Shown: positions 41,253 through 50,023 of the stretch, one piece after another
Layout of the letters: each line of letters starts with the position of its first letter
How positions within the stretch are numbered: the stretch's first letter is position 1
Source of the DNA: Methyloversatilis universalis FAM5
GTDB taxonomy: Bacteria; Pseudomonadota; Gammaproteobacteria; Burkholderiales; Rhodocyclaceae
Reading direction: 5' to 3'
NCBI RefSeq assembly: GCF_000214035.2
Contig: NZ_AFHG01000050.1
Coordinates: forward strand, 1-64,000
DNA: 64,000 nt
Translations under genes and position numbers: made by a program
Notes under the pieces: model-generated
Seen by the model: the letters and a program-made list of their open reading frames with translations, nothing else
What the model was told of the DNA's origin: nothing
Database searches by the model: none

Positions 41253-44108
41253 ATGAGTCCCGCGCCGGAACACGCCCGTTTCGAAGCGCGGATACGCATC
41301 GTGTTCCTGCTGGCCGTGCTCGTCGTGGCCGGCATGTCGGTCACCGCGTGGACGGTGGTGCATGACGCCCACGTCGCCGCCCTGCGTCTGGCGTCCGCCC
41401 ACGAGCTGCTGAACGGACTGGCCCGCACCCGGGCCGAAACGCTGCAGGTGGAACTGAGCACCCAGGGCTTCAGGCTCACCGGCGATCCGGCGCGGCTGGC
41501 GGAGCGTGACCGTGCCATGCTCCGGCGTGAAGAGGTGATGACACGGGTGCGCGAACTGATTGCCGATGATCCGGTGCAAGGCGCACGCTGGGCCGACCTG
41601 AAGGCGGTGATCGACCAGCGCATCGCGCTGTCGCGGCAGATTGAGATGCTGCGCAAGACCGGGGGCGAGGCCGCGGCGAGCGCCTTCGTCGCTACCGCGC
41701 CGCTGAAGCAGACGCGTGAGCGCATCGACGGGCTGCTCGGCGACATGGACGACGCGCAGCGCCGCCAGCTCAGGCAGCGCACCGCCGCCCAGCTGAGGAC
41801 GCGCGACGCGCTGGTCGGTGCCGGTGTTGCGGTCGTCATCCTGCTGTGTGCGCTGCTCGGTGCCACCTATGTGCTGATCCGTCAGCGGCTGCGCAACAGC
41901 GAGGATCACCTGCGCAACGTGATCAGCCGGACGCCGGCCATCATTGCTCATGTGGATGCACGTCAGCGATACGTGTATGTCAATGCCCGATATCTCGAAC
42001 GGTTTGCACCCGGACGCAGCGACCTGACCGGCCTGACCGTGCGCGAGGTGATCGGTGAAGCGCGCTACGCGGTCGTGGCGCCGCTGATCGGGCGCGTGCT
42101 GCAGGGCGAGCCGCAGGACTATGACTGGGAGCCCTTTCCAGGCGAGTGGCAGTTCATCAGTTATCTGCCGCGCTTCGATGAACGGGGCCAGGTGACCGGT
42201 TACTACGTACTGGGGGCCGACATTACCGGCCGCAAGCGGGCGGAGGCGCGGATACGCCAGCTCAATGGCGAACTGGAACAGCGCGTCGGTGAACTGGAGC
42301 GGGTGAGTCGTGCGCTGCGCACGCTGAGCGCCGGCAACCGCGCCATGCTGCGCGCGACCGGCGAGCACGATCTGCTGGACAGCATGTGCCGCGAACTGGT
42401 CGACAAGGGCGGCTACCCGATGGCCGCGGTGTGGCTCAGCGATGCCGGCGGGGCGCTGGTGCCGACCGCGCAGTGCGGGCATCCGGGCGGCATGGACGCG
42501 CTGATCGCCGCCTCCGCCGCCGAGGCGGCGCCGGTCATCGAGGCGCTGCAGGCAGGAGACCGCATCGCCTGCTTCGCTCAGGACTGTCTGCCGCTACCGC
42601 TTGACGCGCTGGAGGGCGGTCCGGTGATGGCGTGTGCGCTGCGGGCGGGCGACCAGCTGATCGGCGTGCTGGCGGTGCGCGTGCCGGCGGACGGTGACGG
42701 CCGGGAGGACCGGTCGCTGATACGCGAGTCGGCGGACGATCTGGCCTATGGCGTGACCAGCCTGCGCACCCGTGAACAGATGTACCGGCTCACCCAGTAC
42801 GACACGCTGACCGGGCTGCCGAACCAGATGCTGTTCGGCGAACTGCTGACGGCGGAACTGGAAGACAGCCTGCGGATGGCGCGGCCGTTCGCGCTGCTGC
42901 AGATGAATATCGAGCGGCTGAGCGAAATCAACGACGCGCTCGGCTTCGGTCAGGGCGATGACATGCTGAAGGAGTTCGGCCGGCGGCTGGGCGAGGTGGC
43001 GCCGCCCGGTGCCAGCATCGCCCGTCTGCGCGGCGACGAGTTCGCGCTGCTGCTGCCGGCCAGCGGGCGCGCGGCCGCACTGGCGATGGCACAGCGGCTG
43101 CGCGCCGTCCTGTCGCAGCCCTTCGCGCTGGCCGAACTGCCGATCGAGGTGTCCACCCGCATCGGCATCGCGCTGTATCCGGACCACGGCTCGACACCGC
43201 ACGACCTGTTCAGGCATATGGACATCGCGGTGCGGCACGCCAAGAAGCGCGGTGTCGACTGCATGGTGTTCGACCCGGACTGCTATCAGGGGCCGTCGCA
43301 CCGGCTGAACATGGCCGGCGAACTGAGGCGCGCGATCGAGGCGGGCGATCTGAGACTGCATCTGCAGCCCAAGGTCGACATGCGCAGCGGTCGCGTATGC
43401 GGTGCCGAGGCGCTGGTGCGCTGGCAGCATCCGCAGCGAGGCCTGATACCGCCGGCCGAATTCATCCCGCTGGCCGAACAGACCGGCCTGATACAGCCAC
43501 TCACCGAATGGGTGCTCGAGCGCGCGCTGCAGCTGAACGCCGGGTGGGAGGCGGTCGGGCGCGCGCTGCCGATCGCGGTGAACCTGTCGGCCCGTTCGCT
43601 GCGCGACGAGGATCTGGTGGACCGGATCCGGCAGATGCTGGGCCACTGGACCACGCGCAGCGGGCTGCTGGAGATCGAAATCACCGAAAGCGCGCTGATG
43701 GAGGATGCCGAGTTCGCGCTGGGCGTGCTGAACGGTCTGCGCGCGGAAGGCCTGCGACTCTATATCGACGACTTCGGCACCGGCTATTCGTCGCTGAGCT
43801 ATCTGCTCAAGCTGCCGGTGGACTGCATCAAGATCGACCAGTCCTTCGTGCGCGCGATGACCGGCAGCAGCGAGTCCGCGGTCATCGTGCGGTCTACCGT
43901 CGATCTGGCGCACGACCTGGGCCGCAAGGTGGTGGCCGAGGGTGTTGAAACGCGGCAGCACTGGGATGCGCTGGCCGCGCTCGGCTGCGACGTGGCCCAG
44001 GGCTATCTGATCGCCCGGCCGATGCCGGCCGAACAGTTCCAGGACTGGGTGGGCGGCTTCCGCAGCCCCGAACCGCCGGACGACGATCAGGGCTTCGCGG
44101 GCGTCTAG
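41253..44108 (+). CDS. CHASE3-PAS-GAF-GGDEF(degenerate)-EAL protein, probable c-di-GMP phosphodiesterase
   Basis: A 951-residue membrane protein. A CHASE3-type sensor (about residues 40-180, with VELSTQGFRLTGDPARLAERDRA) lies between two membrane helices, followed by PAS (about 220-335), GAF-like (about 360-500), GGDEF (about 510-665) and EAL (about 680-930). The GGDEF motif is RGDEF at 593-597. The metal-site aspartate of the DLD motif is asparagine (QMNIERL), and the RxxD site is missing, so synthesis is unlikely. The EAL domain has EAL at 719, NLSARSL, EITES, DDFGTGYSSL, IKIDQSF and EGVET, all expected of an active phosphodiesterase. Confidence 0.87.
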   Translation: MSPAPEHARFEARIRIVFLLAVLVVAGMSVTAWTVVHDAHVAALRLASAHELLNGLARTRAETLQVELSTQGFRLTGDPARLAERDRAMLRREEVMTRVRELIADDPVQGARWADLKAVIDQRIALSRQIEMLRKTGGEAAASAFVATAPLKQTRERIDGLLGDMDDAQRRQLRQRTAAQLRTRDALVGAGVAVVILLCALLGATYVLIRQRLRNSEDHLRNVISRTPAIIAHVDARQRYVYVNARYLERFAPGRSDLTGLTVREVIGEARYAVVAPLIGRVLQGEPQDYDWEPFPGEWQFISYLPRFDERGQVTGYYVLGADITGRKRAEARIRQLNGELEQRVGELERVSRALRTLSAGNRAMLRATGEHDLLDSMCRELVDKGGYPMAAVWLSDAGGALVPTAQCGHPGGMDALIAASAAEAAPVIEALQAGDRIACFAQDCLPLPLDALEGGPVMACALRAGDQLIGVLAVRVPADGDGREDRSLIRESADDLAYGVTSLRTREQMYRLTQYDTLTGLPNQMLFGELLTAELEDSLRMARPFALLQMNIERLSEINDALGFGQGDDMLKEFGRRLGEVAPPGASIARLRGDEFALLLPASGRAAALAMAQRLRAVLSQPFALAELPIEVSTRIGIALYPDHGSTPHDLFRHMDIAVRHAKKRGVDCMVFDPDCYQGPSHRLNMAGELRRAIEAGDLRLHLQPKVDMRSGRVCGAEALVRWQHPQRGLIPPAEFIPLAEQTGLIQPLTEWVLERALQLNAGWEAVGRALPIAVNLSARSLRDEDLVDRIRQMLGHWTTRSGLLEIEITESALMEDAEFALGVLNGLRAEGLRLYIDDFGTGYSSLSYLLKLPVDCIKIDQSFVRAMTGSSESAVIVRSTVDLAHDLGRKVVAEGVETRQHWDALAALGCDVAQGYLIARPMPAEQFQDWVGGFRSPEPPDDDQGFAGV

Positions 44109-44131
44109 AGACGTCGGCCCGCCGCGCCGCT

Positions 44132-45532
44132 TCAGCCGCCGCCGAGGCGCTCGCCCGCCACCGTCCGGCCGGGCAGGAGCAGGGTGACCGACAGTCCGGG
44201 CCGCGCATCCGACAGCAGGATGCGGCCGCGGTGCAGGGTCACCACCGACTGCACCAGACTCAGGCCCAGACCCAGGCCGGGTGTGCTGCGCGCGCTGTCC
44301 AGCCGGTACAGGCGCTCGAACACCCGTTCGCGTTCGGCCGCCGGAATGCCCGGCCCCTGGTCGCTCACCTCGATGCGCCAGCCCTCGCCCGCCGGCGTCA
44401 GCGCGAGCCGCACCTGGCCGCCGGCCGGGCTGTACTTGATCGCGTTGTCGATCAGATTGAGCAGCACCTGGAACAGCAGGTCGCGGTGACCGGTGCAGGG
44501 TGCCTGCGGCGGCACCGACAGGTCCAGCGTCAGCCCGCGTTCCTCGGCCAGCGCCTCCATCAGTTCGGCCGCGTCGCGCACCAGCCGCGCCAGGTCGATG
44601 TCGGTGAATTCGCTGCGCAGCAGACCGGAGTCGACCCGGGCGATGCGCAGCAGCGACTGGAAGGTGGACAGCACCTGGTCGATGTCGGTCAGATTGCGCT
44701 CCAGCCAGTCCGGCAGTTCGTCGGCGGCCGGCGGGTGGCGCAGCGCCGCCTCCAGCCGCGCGCGGTGCCGGGTGAGCGGCGAGCGCAGGTCGTGCGCGAT
44801 GTTGTCGGTGGCGCCGCGCACGCTGGCGATCAGGCCTTCGATCCGGTCCAGCATGGCGTTCAGGGTCTGCGCGAGGCGGTCGAACTCGTCCTTTAACTCG
44901 TCCTTCTCCCGGCCTTCGGCGCCGAGCGGAATGCGGTGCTGCAGGTCGCCGTCCATGATCTGTTGCGCCGCACGCCGTATGGTTTCGACTGGCCTCAGCG
45001 CGGCGCGGGTGAGCAGCCAGCCGCCGGCCAGGGACAGCAGCAGCATGATGCCGAAGCTGGCGAGTGCCGCATGGCGGATGTCGCTGCGCACCTTCTCGAC
45101 TTCATATTCGTCAAAGCCCACCAGCAGCCGGCTGCCGTCCGGCAGGCGCTGCCAGCGGGCGACGATGTCGGTGTGGCCGGCGTGGCGCAGGCTGGGCAGG
45201 CGCAGCGGTTCGCCTTCGCGTCCGGCCTCGGCCGGCCAGTGATCCAGATTGCCGACCAGCGCGCGGCCCTGCGCGTCTTCCAGCCGGTACAGCCGGTCGT
45301 GGTCGGGCGAGCGCATGTCCAGCCGCTGGCCGATCAGGCCGGTGATGCCGCGCACGCCGTCGACCCGGTATTCGGCGGCCAGGATGTCCAGTTCCGCTTC
45401 CACGCTTTCCTCGACGTGACCCAGCATGTACTGGCCGGCCAGCCAGCTCACCAGCACCAGCAGCAGCGCGAAGCCACTGGCCAGCAGTGCGGCGTTGGCC
45501 AGCGTGAGCCGGGCGGCGGTGCCGAGTTTCAT
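44132..45532 (-). CDS. Sensor histidine kinase, two-component system
   Basis: A 466-residue kinase with membrane helices at about residues 12-34 and 157-178, a periplasmic domain between them, HAMP (about 178-235), the phospho-acceptor His247 in IAHDLRSPLTRHR, and the ATPase motifs NLIDNAIKYSP (N box), DQGPGIP (G1) and GLGLGLSLV (G2). The arrangement resembles CusS/CopS-like and QseC-like metal-type kinases. Its ATG overlaps the stop of the spermidine-synthase-like gene (ATGA). The response regulator lies one gene further upstream. It probably controls the divergent RND efflux operon. Confidence 0.9.
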   Translation of the reverse strand: MKLGTAARLTLANAALLASGFALLLVLVSWLAGQYMLGHVEESVEAELDILAAEYRVDGVRGITGLIGQRLDMRSPDHDRLYRLEDAQGRALVGNLDHWPAEAGREGEPLRLPSLRHAGHTDIVARWQRLPDGSRLLVGFDEYEVEKVRSDIRHAALASFGIMLLLSLAGGWLLTRAALRPVETIRRAAQQIMDGDLQHRIPLGAEGREKDELKDEFDRLAQTLNAMLDRIEGLIASVRGATDNIAHDLRSPLTRHRARLEAALRHPPAADELPDWLERNLTDIDQVLSTFQSLLRIARVDSGLLRSEFTDIDLARLVRDAAELMEALAEERGLTLDLSVPPQAPCTGHRDLLFQVLLNLIDNAIKYSPAGGQVRLALTPAGEGWRIEVSDQGPGIPAAERERVFERLYRLDSARSTPGLGLGLSLVQSVVTLHRGRILLSDARPGLSVTLLLPGRTVAGERLGGG

Positions 45533-46293
45533 GCGTCCGCCTCGGCCAGCGCGCGGCGCCGGCCGTCGATCAGCGCGCGGGCGATGCCGGGCAGTGCGCA
45601 GCCGGTATGCGCTTCGAGCGCGGCGGCGCGCTGCGCGAGCCGGGTTTCGCTGAGCCTGAAGGCGTCGCCGCGGGCGGCGAACACCACGCGGTTGTCGCCG
45701 TCGGCGGTGATGACCACGCTGACCGAGCGGGCGAAGCTGGCGGCGATGCGTTCGACCCACACGCCGACCAGCGGATCGCGCGCATACATGTTCATCGCCA
45801 TCACGCCACCGTCGGCCAGCGCGGCGTGGCAGTCGTCGAAGAAGCGGGGCGTGGTGAGCGCCGCTGCCATGCCGCCGATGTCGAAGCCATCGACCCACAG
45901 CAGGTCGAGCGCGCCGTCCTGGGTGGCCACCCAGTCGGCCCCGTCGGCCTGCAGCACGGTGAGCCGCGCGTCGTCCGGCGGTATGCGGAAGCGGTCGCGC
46001 AGCGCGATCACTTCGGGCGAAATTTCCGCCACCGTCATGCACGCCTGCGGCAGCAGGCGGTGCGCCGCCTTCACCAGCGAACCGCCGCCCAGACCGATCA
46101 GGCCGATGTGGCGCGGCGACGGCACGAACAGCAGCGACGCCAGCATCAGGCGCGAATACTCGAGCACCAGACGCTGCGGGTCGGCCGCGTCCATCGTGCT
46201 CTGCACCGCCAGTTCGCTGAAGGCCAGCGTGAGCTGGCCGTCCTGTTCGACCAGATAGGGCTGGCCGGCTTCGGCGCTGCGCTCCGGCATCAT
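45529..46293 (-). CDS. Spermidine-synthase-like protein inside a two-component operon
   Basis: A 254-residue cytoplasmic protein of the SAM-dependent methyltransferase/polyamine aminopropyltransferase fold: GLIGLGGGSLVKAAHRLLPQ (nucleotide loop), VAEISPEVIALRDRF, LTVLQADGADWV and LDLLWVDGFDIGG. The GGGDG loop of true spermidine synthases reads GLGGGSL here. The usual N-terminal tetramerisation strands are only partly present. It overlaps the response-regulator gene and the kinase gene by four bases each, so it is made in step with both. Its substrate, or whether it is catalytic, is unknown. Confidence 0.78.
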   Translation of the reverse strand: MMPERSAEAGQPYLVEQDGQLTLAFSELAVQSTMDAADPQRLVLEYSRLMLASLLFVPSPRHIGLIGLGGGSLVKAAHRLLPQACMTVAEISPEVIALRDRFRIPPDDARLTVLQADGADWVATQDGALDLLWVDGFDIGGMAAALTTPRFFDDCHAALADGGVMAMNMYARDPLVGVWVERIAASFARSVSVVITADGDNRVVFAARGDAFRLSETRLAQRAAALEAHTGCALPGIARALIDGRRRALAEADA

Positions 46294-46967
46294 GACGGCG
46301 TGCGCAGGCAGTAGCCGCTGCCGCGCAGCGTGTGGATGAGCGGTGCCCAGGGCGCGCGGTCGATCTTGGCGCGCAGCCGGGAAATGTGGACGTCGATCAC
46401 ATTGGTCTGCGGATCGAAGTGGTAGTCCCACACGCCTTCCAGCAGCATGGTGCGGGTGACCAGCTGGTTGGCGTGGCGCATCAGGAATTCGAGTACCCGG
46501 TATTCCTGCGGCTTGAGCGGAATGTCCTCGCCGGCGCGCTTGACCTGGTGGGTCATGCGGTCCAGCTCCAGATCGGCCACCCGCAGCACCGATTCGGCCG
46601 CCGGCATCAGGCCGCGCCGGGTGATCACCTCCAGCCGCGCCTCCAGTTCCGACATCGCGAAGGGCTTGACCAGATAGTCGTCGCCGCCGGCGCGCAGGCC
46701 GCGTATGCGTTCATCGACATGGGACAGCGCGCTCAGGATGAGTACCGGCACGCGCGAGCCGGTGGCGCGCAGCGCGGCCAGCATCGCCAGTCCGTCCATC
46801 TGCGGCATCAGCCGGTCGAGCACGATGGCGTCGTACTGTTCGCCGGTGGCCAGGAACAGGCCTTCGCGGCCGTTCGGCGCGTGATCGACCACATGGCCGG
46901 ACTCGCGCAGGCCGCGGCAGATGAAGCCGGCGATTTCGTTGTCGTCCTCGACCACCAGGATGCGCAT
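46290..46967 (-). CDS. OmpR/PhoB-family response regulator
   Basis: A 225-residue regulator. The receiver domain has the acidic pocket EDD (residues 7-9), phospho-acceptor Asp51 (VLDRLMP), the conserved threonine/serine in ILSALS, and Lys in YLVKPF. The winged-helix DNA-binding domain spans about 128-222 (LELDRMTHQVKRAGEDIPLKPQEYRVLEFL, then TNVIDVHISRLRAKI and GSGYCLR). It resembles CusR/CopR. It lies between cytochrome b561 and the spermidine-synthase-like gene, which it overlaps by four bases. A perfect palindrome upstream of the operon (47612-47639) is a candidate binding site. Confidence 0.92.
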   Translation of the reverse strand: MRILVVEDDNEIAGFICRGLRESGHVVDHAPNGREGLFLATGEQYDAIVLDRLMPQMDGLAMLAALRATGSRVPVLILSALSHVDERIRGLRAGGDDYLVKPFAMSELEARLEVITRRGLMPAAESVLRVADLELDRMTHQVKRAGEDIPLKPQEYRVLEFLMRHANQLVTRTMLLEGVWDYHFDPQTNVIDVHISRLRAKIDRAPWAPLIHTLRGSGYCLRTPS

Positions 46968-46983
46968 GGTTGTTCCGTCGATG

Positions 46984-47526
46984 TCAGTCGGTGCCGGCGA
47001 GCCGGTGCAGCAGCGCCATGCCGATGTGGCCGCCGAGGTACAGGTAGAGCAGCGGTGCAGCCAGTTCGTGCAGTTCGCCGATGCGGTGCGCAGTGTCGCT
47101 GGCCGCGCCCACCCACCAGATGGCCGCGCCGGTGACACAGAACCAGCCGATCAGCGCCAGCCCCATGATCTGGACCGCCCGTGCCAGGGCATGGGTGGCG
47201 CTTGCCGGCGGCAGACGCAGCGCGACCGCTCCGGTCAGCACGAGGCGCGATTGTGCCAGCACCGCGTTCAGGCCGGAGGGGCCGGCGGCGCGGCGGCGCC
47301 ACCACAGCCCGGCCGCCACCGCCAGCGCAGCCAGCCCGGCGATCAGTCCGCCCCATTCGTGCAGTTCGAACATGAGGCGGCCGGCGGCGTCGCCTTCGCG
47401 CCACGGCTTGCTCATCCATTCCGGGCTGACGGTCTGGAACAGCACGGTCAGCGCGAGCGCGCCGTGCGCCAGACGGCGCGGCAGGCTCCAGCGGCTGTGA
47501 TCGGTGTCCGGGGTATCGCTGTGCAT
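46984..47526 (-). CDS. Cytochrome b561-family membrane protein
   Basis: A 180-residue protein with four membrane helices and histidines placed as in bacterial diheme cytochromes b561: RRLAHGALALTVLFQ (helix 1), FELHEWGGLIAGL (helix 2), and GELHELAAPLLYLYLGGHIGMALLH (helix 4). It passes electrons across the inner membrane to or from quinone. AGGGAGACC precedes ATG 47526. It is the first gene of the operon with the response regulator, which starts 17 bases after it. Cytochrome b561 genes are recurrent companions of metal-type two-component systems. Confidence 0.82.
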   Translation of the reverse strand: MHSDTPDTDHSRWSLPRRLAHGALALTVLFQTVSPEWMSKPWREGDAAGRLMFELHEWGGLIAGLAALAVAAGLWWRRRAAGPSGLNAVLAQSRLVLTGAVALRLPPASATHALARAVQIMGLALIGWFCVTGAAIWWVGAASDTAHRIGELHELAAPLLYLYLGGHIGMALLHRLAGTD

Positions 47527-47611
47527 GAAAGGTCTCCCTGTGTAGCGGGCCTGTTGCGGTGGGCCCATGATGATGGTCAGACTGCGCCCGGGCGGTTTGC
47601 AGCAAGCTGTC

Positions 47612-47639
47612 CACAACATGAATCATCGTTCATGTTGTG
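47612..47639. promoter_or_regulatory. Perfect 11-bp inverted repeat between divergent operons
   Basis: Arms CACAACATGAA (47612-47622) and TTCATGTTGTG (47629-47639) are separated by six bases. It lies 86 bases from the cytochrome b561 start and 61 bases from the outer-membrane factor start, where a shared operator would be expected. It is AT-rich compared with its surroundings. Confidence 0.6.
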
Positions 47640-47699
47640 TTCACCCGCCGGCAAGGCGGAGCACTGCACACTGCATCGTCCCTACACCATGCCGCTTCC

Positions 47700-48965
47700 A
47701 TGTTCCGACCTCTCATTCTGACGGCGCTTCTGCTGGCTGCGCTGCCGGCCTCCGCCCAGCTGGCGGCGTCGCATGCCGACGAGCATGACCAGCCGGTGGT
47801 GCGTGACCCGGCGCTGACGCTGTCCGCCGCGCTCGACAGTGCGGTCGCCCGCGCGCCGGGCAGCGCTCTGCCGCAGGCGCGCCAGAACGAATCCCGCGTG
47901 CTGTCCGAGCGCGCCGACAGCCTGCTGTCCGCGCCGCCGGCCGTGCAGATGCGCTACCAGACCGATCGCCTGCCCGGTCGCGGCGGCGGCCTGCGCGAGC
48001 TGGAAGCCGGCCTTGAACTGCCGCTGTGGCGCGGTGGCCAGCGCGACGCGCTGCGCCGCGAGGCGGACGCGAGCCGGCTGCAGTCGGAAGAGGAGCTGCG
48101 CAGTTTCCGCTGGCGGGTGGCCGGCGAGGTGCGCGAAAACCTGTGGCGGGTGCTGGCGGCCGAAACCGAAGTGACGCTGGCCGATGCCGATGTCGATCTG
48201 TACCGTGCGCTGGAAGAGGACGTTGCGAAGCGGGTGCGCGGCGGCGATGCGGCACCGGTCGAGAAGCTGGCCGCGGAAACCGCGCGCCGCGAGCGCGATG
48301 CGCTGCTGTACGAGGCACAGGTCGAACTGGCGCACAGCCTGTTCGGCTGGAGCGCGCTGACCGGACTGAAGGCGCTGCCGTCGGTGGTGCGCGAGCGCCC
48401 GGCCGAGCCCGCCGCCAGTGCGTCGGACGACAACCCCTCCGCCTACCCGCCGGTGCTGATCGCCCGCGCCGCGGTCGAGCGGGTGCGGCGTGCGCTGGGC
48501 AGCGTGCAGGCCCAGGGCAGCGGCGCGCCGCGTGTGCTGATAGGCGTGCGCTCGGAAAGCGCCACCGACACGCCGACCACCGACAGCGTGGGCGCCACGC
48601 TGTCCATTCCTTTCGGTGGCGAGGTTCACCGCGCGGCAGCGCAGTCGCCGCTGCATCTCGAACTGGCGCGCGCCGAGGACGAACTGGCCTGGGCACTGCG
48701 CAGCGCCACGCTCGCGCTGCACGAGGCCGAACACGAACTGCATGCGCGCGAACAGGTGCGCCGCCTCGCCTCCGAACAGAAGGCGGTGGCCGAGCGCGAG
48801 GTCGAACTGGCCCGCCGCGCCTACCGCATCGGTGAAACGTCGCTGGCCGAGCGCCTGCTGGTCGAGGCGCGCGCTGCCAGCGCACGCCGCGCCGCCGCGC
48901 TGGCCGACATCGCCTGGTCGCGCGCTATCGCGCGCTACAACCACAGCCTGGGAATCCTGCCGTGA
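47700..48965 (+). CDS. Outer-membrane efflux protein (TolC family)
   Basis: A 421-residue protein with a signal peptide (MFRPLILTALLLAALPASAQ) and the long helical repeats of TolC/OEP proteins: LDSAVARAPGSALPQARQNE and later EREVELARRAYRIGETSLAERLLVEARAASARRAAALADIAWSRAIARYNHSLG. It forms the outer-membrane channel of the tripartite pump encoded by the next two genes. It overlaps the adaptor gene by four bases. ATG 47700 is chosen because the signal peptide starts there; the open frame extends to 47637. Confidence 0.85.
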   Translation: MFRPLILTALLLAALPASAQLAASHADEHDQPVVRDPALTLSAALDSAVARAPGSALPQARQNESRVLSERADSLLSAPPAVQMRYQTDRLPGRGGGLRELEAGLELPLWRGGQRDALRREADASRLQSEEELRSFRWRVAGEVRENLWRVLAAETEVTLADADVDLYRALEEDVAKRVRGGDAAPVEKLAAETARRERDALLYEAQVELAHSLFGWSALTGLKALPSVVRERPAEPAASASDDNPSAYPPVLIARAAVERVRRALGSVQAQGSGAPRVLIGVRSESATDTPTTDSVGATLSIPFGGEVHRAAAQSPLHLELARAEDELAWALRSATLALHEAEHELHAREQVRRLASEQKAVAEREVELARRAYRIGETSLAERLLVEARAASARRAAALADIAWSRAIARYNHSLGILP

Positions 48966-50023
48966 AGCTCCGTACCGCCGTTCTTTCCATCCTTCTCAGC
49001 GCGGCACTGCCGCTGCAGGCCGCCGACATCACGCTCGACGCCACCCAGATCCAGCGTCTCGGCATCCGCGACGCGCAGCTGCAGGCGGCCAAGGACGCGC
49101 GCGCCGCCGCCTGGTCGGCGCGGGTGGTGGCCTCACCTGACGCCGAATGGGTCGTGACCGCGCCGTCCGGTGGCGTGGTCGTCCGGGTACCGGTGGTCGA
49201 GGGCCAGCAGGTGGCCGCGGGCACCGTGCTGGCCGAACTGCGCAGCGCAGAGCTGCCGGAAATGGGCGCTGCGCTTACGCAGGCGAAGGCGGCGGCCGAC
49301 CTGGCGCGCACTCATCGCGACCGCGACCGCGCGCTGCATGCCGAAGGTCTGATCGCCGAACGCCGGCTGCGCGAATCGGAAGCCGCCGCGCTGCAGGCCG
49401 AAGCGGCGCTGGGTGCGGCCCAGTCGCGGCTCCGGCTGCTGGGCGTATCGGCCAGCGACGCATCGGCCGGCCGGGTGCAGGTGCGTGCGCAGGCGGCCGC
49501 CACCGTGCTCGAACGGATGGCGCTGCCCGGTCAGCGGCTCAATGAAGCGGATCCGCTGCTGCGTCTGGCCGACGCGCGCAAGCTCATGCTGGAACTGAAT
49601 CTGCCGGTGCTGCACGCGGAAACCGTGCGCGAAGGCGACCTGCTGGCGCTCGACGGCATGGACGCGAAAGCGCGCGTGACGCAGATCGGCTGGGGCGCGT
49701 CCGATGCCACCCAGACCGTGCGCATCCGCGCCGAACTGCCGGCCGGCAAGGCCGGGCTGCGCCCGGGCCAGTGGGTGAAGGCGCGCCGCAGCGTGCCGGC
49801 CGGCAACGCCTGGACCATACCGGCGTCCGCGCTCAGCCATCACAGTGGCCGCAACTGGGTGTTCGCGCGCACCGCCAGCGGCTATCGCGCGGTCGAGGTG
49901 ACCGTGCTGGCGCAGGACGCCACCGCCGCCACGGTCAGCGGCGCGCTCGATGCCACCGCCCCGGTGGCGGTCGGCGGCGTGGCGGCGCTGAAGGCGGTGT
50001 GGCTCGGTCACGGAGGCGAATGA
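48962..50023 (+). CDS. RND efflux periplasmic adaptor (CusB/CzcB-like)
   Basis: A 353-residue periplasmic protein with a signal peptide (MKLRTAVLSILLSAALPLQAAD), a split lipoyl domain (VTAPSGGVVVRVPVVEGQQVAAGTVLAEL), a helical hairpin (about residues 90-155) and barrel domains (ELPAGKAGLRPGQWVKARRSVP). It bridges the inner-membrane pump and the TolC-type channel. GTG 48962 overlaps the stop codon of the preceding gene, and its own stop overlaps the start of the pump gene. Cus-type methionine or histidine metal sites are not evident, so the metal or substrate cannot be assigned. Confidence 0.87.
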   Translation: MKLRTAVLSILLSAALPLQAADITLDATQIQRLGIRDAQLQAAKDARAAAWSARVVASPDAEWVVTAPSGGVVVRVPVVEGQQVAAGTVLAELRSAELPEMGAALTQAKAAADLARTHRDRDRALHAEGLIAERRLRESEAAALQAEAALGAAQSRLRLLGVSASDASAGRVQVRAQAAATVLERMALPGQRLNEADPLLRLADARKLMLELNLPVLHAETVREGDLLALDGMDAKARVTQIGWGASDATQTVRIRAELPAGKAGLRPGQWVKARRSVPAGNAWTIPASALSHHSGRNWVFARTASGYRAVEVTVLAQDATAATVSGALDATAPVAVGGVAALKAVWLGHGGE

